Of a stretch of DNA of 64,000 nt, positions 23,301 to 34,100 are shown piece by piece (within the stretch, counting starts at the first letter, position 1; each line of letters opens with the position of its first letter). The DNA lies in assembly GCA_038501625.1 (NCBI GenBank), contig JAZAYU010000008.1, forward strand, positions 2,480,001 to 2,544,000, read 5' to 3'. The DNA is from Corbicula japonica. Its lineage: Eukaryota; Mollusca; Bivalvia; Venerida; Cyrenidae. The position numbers were made by a program, and so were the translations under genes. The notes beneath the pieces are model-generated. The model saw nothing but the letters and a program-made list of their open reading frames with translations. It was not told the DNA's origin and did not search any database.

Positions 23301-26300
23301 GGTTCAATAAAACAAGAGGGTCCATAGGACCCTGCGTCGCTCACCTGTCAACAACTGCTCAATGGTTGCAAGAGTTGAGTGCAAGTTTGGTAAAATCAAG
23401 TCAAAAATTTAAAAAAAAATTAAGCTGCTATTGTGGAGAAAATGTAACTAGATGATGCTCTATACCAAATATCTAAGCTCTAGGCCTTATGGTTTCAGAG
23501 AAGAAGATTTTTAAAGATTTACTATATAACACTATGTAATAAAACTAGTGACCCCCAGGGCGGAGCCATTTTTGACCCCAGGAGAATAATTTGAACAACT
23601 TTTGTAGAGGACCACTACATGATGAAACATACCAAGTACCAAGGTTCTAGGCCTTGTGGTTTTAGAGAAGAAGATTTTTTTAAGTTTTCCCTATATAAGT
23701 TTATGTAAAACAAGTGGCCCCTGGGGTGGGGCCATTTATGACCCCAGGGGGATAGTTTGAACAATTTTGGTAGAGGACCACTAGATGATGCTGTATATCA
23801 AATAATTACGCTCTAGGCCTTGTGGTTTTACAGAAGATTTTCATGTTTTTCCTATACAACTACATGTAAACCAAGAGAACCCTAGGGCGTAGCCGATTTT
23901 GGCCCAGGGGACATAATTTGAACACAATTTAGTAGACATCCATTAGACAATGCTACTTACCAAATATCTAAGCTGTACGCATTGTGGTTTGTGAGAAGAA
24001 GATTTTTAAAGATTTCCTATATAAGTCTATGTAAAATGAAGTGACCCCTGGGGCGGGGCTGATTTTGACCCCAGGGAAATAATTTGAACAATCTTTGTAG
24101 AGTTCCACTAGAGGGTGCTAAATGCCAAATATCTAAGCTCTAGGCCTTGTGTTTTCAGACAAGAAGATTTTTAAAGTTTTTCCTTTAGGTTGCCATGGCA
24201 ACCAGAGTTCTGCATGGAATTGATTTCTTTGAACAACTTTGGAAGAGCTTTATGCAAGGAACATCCATGGCAAGTTTCATCAACTTTGGCCCAGGGGTTT
24301 AAGAGGAGATGTCGTTTAAATTAAAAGTTTACGGACGGACAGACGCCGGACAAATTGCGATCACAAAAGCTCACCTTGTCACTACGTGACAGGTGAGCTA
24401 AAAACACAATAATTTTAGGAAACTATGCAAATATTTTGCAGATTATCCTAATAAAAACATTTTAAAGTTATCTCAATTTATTGAACAAATAGTTGTTGCA
24501 AATTTTTTAGACAATATTGTTTTAATTACCTCCCTTTATTTGACTTTGCCTTTGAATCGTATTGTTTTTGTCAAGACACCTTCTTTTGCATACACTCTTT
24601 TCCAACAGAGTTTGATAACACTCTTTTCAAACTAGAAAACTGGACACAAAAGTCAGCTGAAGAATTCTTGTTCACAGTCAAGCATGTTTTTCCAAGGGGT
24701 CCATCTCGACATTTTAGACGGCCATATCCACTATACCCAAATATAAGCTCTCTAGTCCTTGCAGTTGGTAAATAAAATTTAATGATCTTTAACATTTTTT
24801 GCATTTGGTTGCAACTGCAACAAGAATTCTGCATAGAAGTGAAAACTTGTTTTTGTTAGGTAGGCCTTAATACACAGAAACCTGCTACAAAGTTGTTAGA
24901 GAATCAGATTAAAACTTAAATAAATGCCACCTGCCAAGTTTTCACCAATCTAAAAGTTGAGTTTTGTACTAGAAATAAAAAGAAGAAAGCAAAAGCAGTA
25001 TCAAAGCAATTTTTACTCTCTTCATCAATCGGCAAAACAAATACTAAAAAATATAGGAATATACATAAAAATATAGGAGAAATATAGGAATATAGGAGGC
25101 TTTTCAAAATATAGGATTCTTATCCAAAATATAGGAGAAATATAGGAATATAGGAATCGGTTGACAGCCTGTTTTTTCTACATGTGTATTTATACCTTAA
25201 AAGGTATGAGGTTTGGGAGGGGTGGGAGTTAGTGGGAATAGGTCTTGATCCAAACAACTAAATAACTTGGCATAAATCAATAGAATAAAAAGGTGATTAC
25301 CTTGCTCTGCTCTAACTTTTCTTCATCTGCTGCCTGAAAGAAATACATAAATGAAACAATTCAAACACTAGGATCAAACTGTCTTGAATCTCTTCTTAGT
25401 CTCTGGTCAATTTAATCTTGACATGTTGACTACTGTTTGTCAAAACTATGGTAATTAATCATTGGTTGTTTATTTTAAATAGAGTTGTAACTTTTTAGGT
25501 TTTTTTATATAAATTCTGAATTGAAAGACTGTCGAGACATTTTTAGTTTTTTCAAAGACCAGTTGTTGCTTTGGTAGCATGTTTTATAATAAGGAACTGA
25601 CTGATTTGTTTTTGTGCACATTTATTAATATATACTCAACAAAAATAAAAAGTATCCACTTTTCTTTCTTAAATTTTGTAAAATGTGAAAACGAAAACTA
25701 GAAATTCTATATGTGAACAAATTTGCATTTCTGTTATAATTGCAAAGAGATAAAGTGTTCTTGAAAATCTGCAGCCACACCTTAGTTATCTTTCCCTTTG
25801 TTATAATCAGGGTTTCAGGAAAAGGTAAGTGATTCTTAAAAGTATTCTCATTTATTGGAATTAAATCAATTTTTCCATCCCTTGTGATTAATAAAATCAC
25901 AAAACATTCATTAATCAAACAACCAGTCCTCGATGTACAACTCTAGAAATTCCAACTATTTCCAATTACCTCCCTTTAAATTGAAAATGTAGTGTTTTGT
26001 AATCCAATATTAATTGTTATCCGACTAGCAGCTGCTGAGGTTTTGGTGTGGAAGATTATGGTAATGAACAATAAAACTTAAAAACAACCAAGATTTACTA
26101 ACAAAACACCATTCAAAGCGTTCCCGATTAAATTAAAATATGTTTATGAGAATACAGGAATAAAAAGTGGATACTTTTTATTTTTGTTCAGTATATATTA
26201 GTTCTTCACTGTCTTGACTTTTTACAAGTTCTCACAATTTTGTAAAATTTCACTCAACTGTCTTTTAATTTTTCTCAATAATTTTGTTTGTGCATTTGGT

Positions 26301-27760
26301 CCAATTTTCTTTATCACAGTCACATAAATTATACTGTCCTTGAATTTCAGGGTTCTGCTGGCAGCAAAACAGTTTACTTTTGTTTATGCTTTGTAATATG
26401 AGCAATAATATGACAGAACTAAACTTGCATTAACTTTTTCATTTAAATACACTTCTTCACTAAAATCTAGCCGACAATGGTTATTTTTCCTAAAACTAAT
26501 TGTTTTTTTTTAAATTTAGCCAGTTTTTGCCATGCGTAATGTTTGTCTCCCTAAAGTAAATCATTACTAGTTGGCATGCAAAGCAAATTATGTTTGATGC
26601 TGTGATATACCATGAGTAAGTTAAGTTTTGTATTTTGGCTAAAGAATAAAACAAGAGCTGTCCAAGGAGACAGTGTGCTCCACTATCTGATTCATTTGAA
26701 ACAAATGCAATTTCAAGATTAAAAGAACAACTATGGCCAAACATCATGTGCAATCAGAAAAAATATAAACAAGTGTATGGTAAGGGATAGAATTTATTTT
26801 AAAGAACTGAAATAATTCCTTAATGTACCATAAATATTGAACTAAAAGGGGGAAAACTATGAAATATTTTTAGAAGAGTTAGAAAACTTGTTTGCAATTT
26901 AGGTATTATTAGAGACATTTACTTGAAGTTTAATATCAAAAATATTGGTAGCATAGTAGTGGGTCTTGTTTCAAGGTGATATCTCAAGTAGTTTCAAATT
27001 TCCATGTGCATATTTTGCTTAACACAAATTTTAAGTGAAAGTGAAAAAGAGGCATAACTTGAGAAAAAATATTGGTAGCAGAGTTATGGGTCTTGTTGAT
27101 AATGATGTAGAATTTGATGGTGATTATATATTCTAAGTTTCAAGATGATATCTTAAGTAGTTTCAAAATTATGGACCAAAGTGAATATTCTGCTTGGCGT
27201 AAAAACGGTAAATTTTAAGGGCAAATGGGACATAACTTGAAAACATATTGGCAGTATAGTTATGGGTCATGTCCAGACATCCCGAAAGTTGCCAGACCGA
27301 AGGTCCTGTCTGGTAAAATTTGAGCTGGTCAGACTAGATTTCTTATGTTATCAGACCGAATGTCAGTCAAAAATTTGAACTCCTTATACTTGCAAATGGC
27401 CTTATAACATGTTTCGGTCTGACAGAATTTGCGGTCAGACAGATTTTCACATCTCATCTGACCCAAAGTCTGACACATTGTCAACTTTCGGGAAGTCTGC
27501 ACGTCGGTAATGATGTTGAATTTGATGGTGAATATATATTCTAAGTTTCAAGTTGATACCTCAAGTAGTTTCAAACTTATGGACCAAAGTGCAGATTTTG
27601 TTTAACATGATTACTTTACATAGGACTATTTTGAAGAAGCATAATGTACTATTGCGCCCATTACCTGTCTTTTTAGAAGAGCTGGCAATATCAGAATCTG
27701 AAATCCTAAATAGCAAAAACATATCAAAAGGATGACTTTTAAAGCTAAAGTTTTCTTCAT
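17331..27760 (-). CDS. FKTN: Fukutin (ribitol-5-phosphate transferase of alpha-dystroglycan glycosylation)
   Basis: Eight coding exons close in frame: 27760-27665, 25333-25301, 21249-21076, 20503-20250, 19637-19387, 18942-18809, 17858-17734 and 17544-17331; 426 aa (human about 461). Residues 1-32 give a short basic start and a hydrophobic signal anchor ([20 protein letters not shown]), as expected for a Golgi type II protein. The C-terminal LicD-type domain has [18 protein letters not shown] (about 261-278), the DxD metal site SKDVDFG (D283, D285), [17 protein letters not shown], and the ending [20 protein letters not shown], all hallmark fukutin motifs. In vertebrates fukutin adds the first ribitol-5-phosphate to the core M3 glycan of alpha-dystroglycan. 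The start was chosen as the ATG whose exon gives the anchor and a clean phase-0 donor. No inactivating change is seen. Confidence 0.95.
18349..18767. repeat. GTAGATCC-family element split by an insertion, FKTN intron 5
   Basis: Left part 18,349-18,500 has GTAAATCCTGATCAG and GCAGATCCTGATCAG; right part 18,695-18,767 ends CATGGAGTAAAGGGT. Between them is about 190 bp of unrelated sequence with GACCCTTCGACTTGAAAT and a partly inverted GACCGAAGGGTC, so the element was interrupted after insertion. It lies just beyond the donor of exon 6. Confidence 0.6.
21484..21800. repeat. Hairpin MITE in FKTN intron 2
   Basis: GATATTTGATGGTTTTCATT with AGGGTATGGAAAACAGTTGG is inverted about 50 bp later as CCAACTGTTTTTTATACCC and AATGAAAACCATCAAATATC. 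A related copy lies at 44,020-44,180. Confidence 0.7.
22422..22438 (+). repeat. G17 homopolymer
   Basis: Seventeen uninterrupted G residues on the plus strand, preceded by GGGGA, in FKTN intron 2. Potential quadruplex and a likely assembly weak point. Confidence 0.9.
22480..25171. mobile_element. Inverted-terminal element with ATATAGGA subterminal repeats, carrying a nested pearl-like element
   Basis: Ends CAGGCTGTCAACC and GGTTGACAGCCTG are an exact 13 bp inverted repeat, each flanked by a run of T (possible target duplication). Both subterminal zones are packed with ATATAGGA/ATATAGGAG units (22,500-22,580 and 25,048-25,155). The whole 2.7 kb lies in FKTN intron 2, upstream of exon 3, and no transposase frame is visible. 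A second element at 23,311-24,399 is nested inside. Confidence 0.7.
23311..24399 (-). mobile_element. Pearl-like element, minus orientation, nested
   Basis: Reads on the minus strand from a stem-loop end at 24,368-24,399 (AGCTCACC..GTCACTACGTGAC..GGTGAGCT) through a degenerate tandem core. The core units share GACCCCAGGG, GATTTTTAAAG and CTAGGCCTTGTGG with the array at 2,333-3,824. It ends at AACAAGAGGGTCCATAGG. No coding capacity. Confidence 0.7.
26642..27660. repeat. Degenerate repeat element in FKTN intron 1
   Basis: Starts ACAAGAGCTGTCCAAGGAGA. Three or more loose copies of ATATTGGTAGCA(T)AGT with ATGGGTCTTGTT and AGTTTCAAGATGATATCT follow. It is interrupted by a small inverted-repeat insertion at 27,281-27,492. 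Confidence 0.55.
27281..27492. mobile_element. Small inverted-repeat element (CCCGAAAGTT ends)
   Basis: CCCGAAAGTTGCCAGAC at the left and GTCTGACAC..GTCAACTTTCGGG at the right are inverted. The inside is rich in TCAGACCGAA/TTCGGTCTGA. About 212 bp, non-coding. Confidence 0.6.
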
Positions 27761-28167
27761 TGTATGTGCAATAATCAAAATTTCGCCTATTGAGCCCAAA
27801 ACTTAGAAGTAACCACGAATATTCTTATCCCGGCACGATGGGCGGCGCCATATTGTTATGGTGCAGTAAATTGGTCAAGACAAATGCTAAATTAATCATA
27901 ATTTTATTTTCAGTTTAATTTTTGGCGTATCTATTTGACTTTGAAATATCGTAATATCTTCTAATTTGAGAATTTCCTCGCTTTTAATTTTAAAATGTAT
28001 TATTTTAGAAATTTTAACCAATCATGCAAACATGGTTATTCAGTCCGATACTGTATGGAAACGTGTACACTAAAATTTTGACAACTAAATTGTTTTGACA
28101 GCTGTAGTTATATTTCGGGGAACATGATTAATTAATTGAATGGAACCGAGCCTGAAAGAAAGTCATA
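27761..28167. promoter_or_regulatory. Putative bidirectional promoter between FKTN and SLC35E1
   Basis: The two start codons are divergent and 407 bp apart, so both 5' UTRs and promoters must overlap here unless non-coding first exons exist elsewhere. A GC-rich patch with GGCGCCATATTG at 27,844-27,855 resembles the YY1-type GCCGCCATnTTG site common in TATA-less bidirectional promoters; this is suggestive only. Both products act in the secretory pathway on glycosylation-related substrates. Confidence 0.6.
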
Positions 28168-31100
28168 ATGAACAACAACGACTGTCTGCATGCTTTAAAG
28201 CTGGTGATTGTGTGCATTATGTGGTATATTTCCAGTGCAAGCGGTAATGTGATAGGGAAGCTGGTTCTCAATGAGTTCCCATACCCAATGACCATGACGA
28301 TGGTCCAGCTTGCTTCCGCAGCTGTGTATCTCAGTCCAATATTGAAGTTATTGGGTGTTCCAAAAACAGGTGAAATCAGCAGACAGTACTACCTTACGAT
28401 GATTATTCCTCTGGCTTTTGGAAAGTTTGTGTCATCTGTATCTTCACACATCAGCATATGGAAGGTTTCAGTGTCCTATGCCCACACAGGTACATAAAAA
28501 GGATTTCAAATTAGATTTAGATAAGATATCTTAAACAATTTTTTACATTGACAGTTCAAAGAATAAGGGCTATTTCTATCACTTAATTATGGACGTTATG
28601 GCCCTTGACATGACGGCGGACGATATGGCCCAGACAAATTGACAATACAGCCCAGCTATAATTCTATATGACACAGATATCTTAAGCATGTCTGTTTAAG
28701 ATGATACGCCCGGAGTTACGGACTGTGGTGATATAGCGCAGATTTGAGATCATAATTATGGCCCAAATACACATAAGATGTCACAGCTATGAAGTCAAAC
28801 CAAGAATACTATATGGCATACTATAATATTAATAATTGTTTTTTCCAAAAGCAACTGAATGGTACCATAGGAGAGGTCATTGGGAATTTATCATTTTAGG
28901 CTCAACTTTTACACCGCTTCTTACGAGCAGAAAAAACATGAACAGTAATCGGCATGTTTGCTTTGATCTATTTGAAAAGAAAAAGACCAAATGTATTTTT
29001 ATTTATATATTTATGGAACACAACAAAGGATCAGAAAAAATACGGTGTCTTTTATTATATTTATTTGACACAAGAACAGTTTTATAAACAACAAGTAATT
29101 ATTATACATTTATTTCAAAATTTATTTAAATTAATAAAAAGGAAATGTTCACTTTGCTTATGCTTCAATGTAGTATGTTTGAATGAAGATAATTATGTTT
29201 TTTTCATGTATATATTCGAATTTTGTGAGCTTTACATAATAAAGGTTACCTGAAATTTATATTTGCTATACAACTAGCCAGGTTTCATGAGTGATCCCAT
29301 AACTCCATTTCAACAGAATTTTGCCCCCTTCAGGTATTTCAGTCAAATCCTAAGCTCTTGTCCTTTTCTTACTGACAGTGCCCGAATAGTCAGGTGTGCT
29401 ATCCCCTGTCAACTCTTGTGTATTTTTTTATGATTTATTCTATTGAAAAAAAATTACTGGTCAGTTGATGGTATTGCAGCCTTTGTGTGGATTGTATCCT
29501 TAAAAAGTGCCATACAGTAGTAAAACAAACTTTTCACCATTTAGTTAGCCAATGCATATACATGTATTACCCTTTTCATTTCAGTCAAAGCTACACTGCC
29601 ATTGTTTACAGTTATCTTAATGAGGTTATGCTTCAAGGAAAAGCAATCACTGCCTGTAAGTATATTATACAGTTGAAAAGAATGTCTTTATTTAACTCGT
29701 TGCTCCATAAATAATTCTTTATGTCAGCTACATGCAGTAATTGTTTTGTCCATCCTGACATCCTACCTTCTCTCAATCTACCTGTCACATAGCTCAAAAA
29801 TGCGTTAGGGGACTTGTACCAAATAAAGCCGGGTGTCACGCAAGGACCATGGCCTTGCCTCAAAAATCAAGGTCACATTTAGGGTTTATAGGTCAATATA
29901 TGCTAAAACCTTTTTTTTTATCTATACATAGTTTCTGGAGCATAACTTAGCAACTAATGAGTGTCCTTCAGCAGGCCCACCTCAAAGGTCAAGGTCAAAC
30001 TAAGGGTTCAAAGGTCAGAATCTGTTCAAATTTCCAGTTAATAGAGCATATCTTTGCAATTGATTCTTGGTTATCATCCACATTAGTTATAATAATGAAT
30101 TTATTTATGTGTTGTTTAGGTGTACCTGTCTCTGGTGCCAATCATTGGAGGTGTCTGTATTGCTACAGTTACAGAAATTTCCTTTGATGTTCTTGGGTTA
30201 TGTAGTGCTCTTTTTGCCACCTTGGGATTTTCTCTTCAAACAATATTTTCAAAAAAGGTGAGTGCATGATTCCGGTAAGTTCTTCTTTTTAACCAGGTTA
30301 TCTTTAAACCCTGGTTATTATCCCCCGCCGATGAAATCGGGAGGGGGATATTGTTTTGGCGTTCTGTCACGTCGTCACGCTGTCCGTCTGAATTTCGTTT
30401 CCGCGCTATTTCTCCGCAACCACTGGATGGATTTCAACGAAACTTTGTGGGAACCATCAGTACCAAGAGGAGATGCGCATATCGTTGTCTTGTTCCGGTC
30501 AGACCATTTAACACAGAGTTATGGCCCTTTGATAACCTATGCATTATGTATATAGAGCAGTATTTGTTTCCGCGCTATTTCTCTGCAACTACTGAATGGA
30601 TTTCAATGAAACTTGCTGGAAACCATCTATACCAAGAGAAGATGCTTATATCGTCGTCTTGTTTTGGTCAGACCATTTAAGACAGAGTTTTTGCCCTTTG
30701 ATTACTTATGCATTATGCATATAGAGCAGTATTCGTTTCCGCGCTATTTCTCTGTAACTAGCGGATGGGTTTCAATGAATCTTTCTGAGAACCATCAATA
30801 CCGAGAGGGGATGTGCATATTGTCGTCTTATTCCAGTCAGACTGTTTAACACAGAGTTATTGCCCTTTGATAACTTATGCATTATGCATATAAAGCAGTA
30901 TTCGTTTCCGCGCTATTTCTCTGCAACTACCGGATGGATTTCAATGAATCTTTCTGAGAACCATCAATACAAAGAGGAGATGCGCATATCATCGTCTTGT
31001 TCTGGTCAGACTGTTGAACACAGAGTTATGGCCCTTTGATACCTTATGCATTATGCATATAGAGCAGTATTCGTTTCCGGGCTATTTCTCTGCAACTACT

Positions 31101-34100
31101 GAATGGAATTCAATGAAACTTTCTGGAAACCATCTATACCAAGAGGAGATGCGCATATCATCGTCTTGTTTTGGTCAGACCGTTTAACACTGAGTTATGG
31201 CCCTTTGATAACTTATGCATTATGCCCAAGTTACACAGAGCCATAGGTGATTGATTGGAACTTTTTTAAGCCTAATTATTGAGTGAACCGATGACAAGAG
31301 ATTTAACACCGATCAACTATTGGTCACCTGTTTTCCACCTATCAACTGCTGTAGATGAAAGATGAATTTCATCGGTGAAAAATTAGCCATTGGGATTTTT
31401 AGACATGTTTAAAATTCTTGATAGGTGAACATATTTTACAAATAACCAATTGACAACCTGTCTACAACCGATCATCACCGATCAACAACCTTTCTACAAA
31501 CAATACCACTGATCAACAACCTGTCTACAACCGATATCTCCAATGGGACACTTATAGGTAACCGATCAACTAATACTTACCACCGATAGAAAAAAGATGA
31601 AAATTATAGTGTACCAACAACCCACAAAATATTTGATGAACACGTGGCAATCACCGATTGCTGTCTACACCGAAAACTAGAAATAAAATAACGCGACCAC
31701 CTATCAAAACAGCTAGTACCTAAAAATAAAATATATGATTTGACACCACCCGTCAGTGTAACCTGGCCTTAAACAGGTAAAAACGTCTCATTCCTATATT
31801 TTGGTAATCTCACCAACCCTTTTTCACCAAATGAGGTTTTCTTATTGTTTATGCCTTCAGAAATATATAAAGTAAACCCTTACTTCTCCAGTACCCGGCG
31901 GGGTATATAAATTCAACAAATGTGTTTTACTACTGCGTTCTTCATTTCAACAACTTGAAGACTTTACGTCTCATTCTTATATTCTGGTGAGCTACCCTTT
32001 TCACCATCTGAAGTTTTTTTTCACTGTTTTTGGCATGATACATATCTAAATAAAGCCCTATGTCTTCAGCTGTTGTGTTAGTAATAACCAGTACTCGGCG
32101 GGGGATATAAATACAACGAATTTGCTTGTTTGATTAGTGTTTGTCATTGGGTGGGCAGGGAAGCCTCATTATTTCATTAAGTTTTTGTTAAAGTTTACTT
32201 TTTCTTAGTAACCTTTTGCGGTGGAGCTTTGAAACTTGACATATTAGTCTGTGTAGACTGACATCATAAAAACAATTTTTCAGGATAAGTTTCATAACTC
32301 TTGACTCTATTTTGTCATTGCTTAATGCTTTACTCTGTAGGGTGTGGCTAACCAGTGTTGATGCACTCTGACCAGGATCTATACTGATGCAGTCAGATCA
32401 GGATCTACACTGTGCTTCTTTAAAGAAATGACATAACACATCTTTAAAAACTTTAATGGACTAGTGTAGATATTGATCAGAAGGTCGCATGTTACGAAAG
32501 CCTTATCTATATTTAAAAGCAATAAAGCATTAACAATAATGCTACTTACAAATTTGATAGTTACAGCTAACTAGTTTTTTAATGGCACAGCAGCAAAATT
32601 CTTCTGCCTGTTATAAAACTTAACAAAGTTTTCTTGGTACAATCATATTTCTTCAAAACTGTTTTTCAGACATTAAAAGACACAGGGTTACACCATATGA
32701 ACTTACTGTTGATATTAAGCCAGTATTCCACATTGTGTTTCATGCCATTCTGGCTGTTACTTGATGTTACCAGAATTGTTCAGGATTCAAATGTAGTAAG
32801 TATTTGTCTCATTATGGGAATTCTGCAAATATCGCTCACCTAATATTAATAAAAAATAAAACTGTGTCCAAGATCTTAAAACTAAATCTGGAGACCAGTC
32901 TCAAATCTCATGTATCTGATTGGCTGAAATGGCAACTGGTCATATGCTTGAGATTTGAAACTGGTCTCCAATCTGAGTTTTGTGATCTTGGGCCCAGAGA
33001 CTAAAGACCAGTCTCAAATGTGATTGGTTGAAATGAAGAATAGTCACTATATTACCTAATTAGATGCTTGAGACTTGAGACTTGTCTCCAGTTTTAGTTT
33101 TTAGTTTTATCATCTTGGTCGAAAGTTTTGTTGGTTGATATGGAGACTGGTTTTAATTTCCTTTTGTGCTTACTACATTTTTAACAAAACCACAAACATC
33201 CTTATCAGTTAGTTTTTGAATTTGTTAGTAATGATTCAGCATTTTTATAATTGTATATTGACCAGAATTAAATTGTAAACATAAAAGGAAAATTGTGTTC
33301 ATGTTCTTTAAACAGCGTAGTATCCTGTAGACTTGCTAATTGGTTAAAATTGGTAAAAATCATAGGTAAAAATGGCTTACATTAAGTAATTAATATCACT
33401 TCTTTGTTTTTCTATGATCTTGCTGCATGAATTTTAACATCAGTGGTTCATAATCATCTTGAAATAACTTAACACTTTCCTCCATAGATACATCTTTATT
33501 GTGTGGGTAAACAGTGTAGATCCAGATCAGCCAGCAAATACATTTCTGATCTAATCAGGATATTGAATGTTTGCTTTTTCTTATATTAGGTTATTTCTGA
33601 CCTTAAAATGTGTATATATAATGAAGTAAAAGGTTAATAACAAGTGTTTTATGATACTGACATTGTAATGTTGTAATTACTGTTGCTTTTTTGTTTCAGT
33701 TAGAACATGATAATAAACTGTTTGCGATTGGTCTCATTTTACTTGATGGAGTGTTCAACATGCTGCAAAATGTCTTTGCATTCACCGTGCTGGCCATGGT
33801 GAACCCCCTGAGTTATGCTGTGGCTAATGCCACAAAGAGGGTAGTCATTATTGGTGCTTCACTCGTGCTTCTACGCAATCCAGTCACAATGACCAATGTG
33901 ATAGGGATGCTTATTGCTGTGTTTGGAGTTCTATTATATAACTGGGTATGTATTTATATGCTTTTAACCCCTTACTTCATGGGATATGGGTGTTATCTAT
34001 GGGCAAACAGTGTAGAACCAGATCAGCTAGAACATCCATGCCATCTGATTAGGATTTACACTCTTCACTTTTTGATTCATTAGGTTATTTCTGACCAAAA

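Noticed and set aside
22480..25171. Autonomous transposon or retroelement
   Set aside because: No transposase, reverse transcriptase or integrase-like frame could be read on either strand.
30262..30849. Overlapping frames of 78-109 codons
   Set aside because: Produced by the 169 bp tandem units, which happen to be low in stops.
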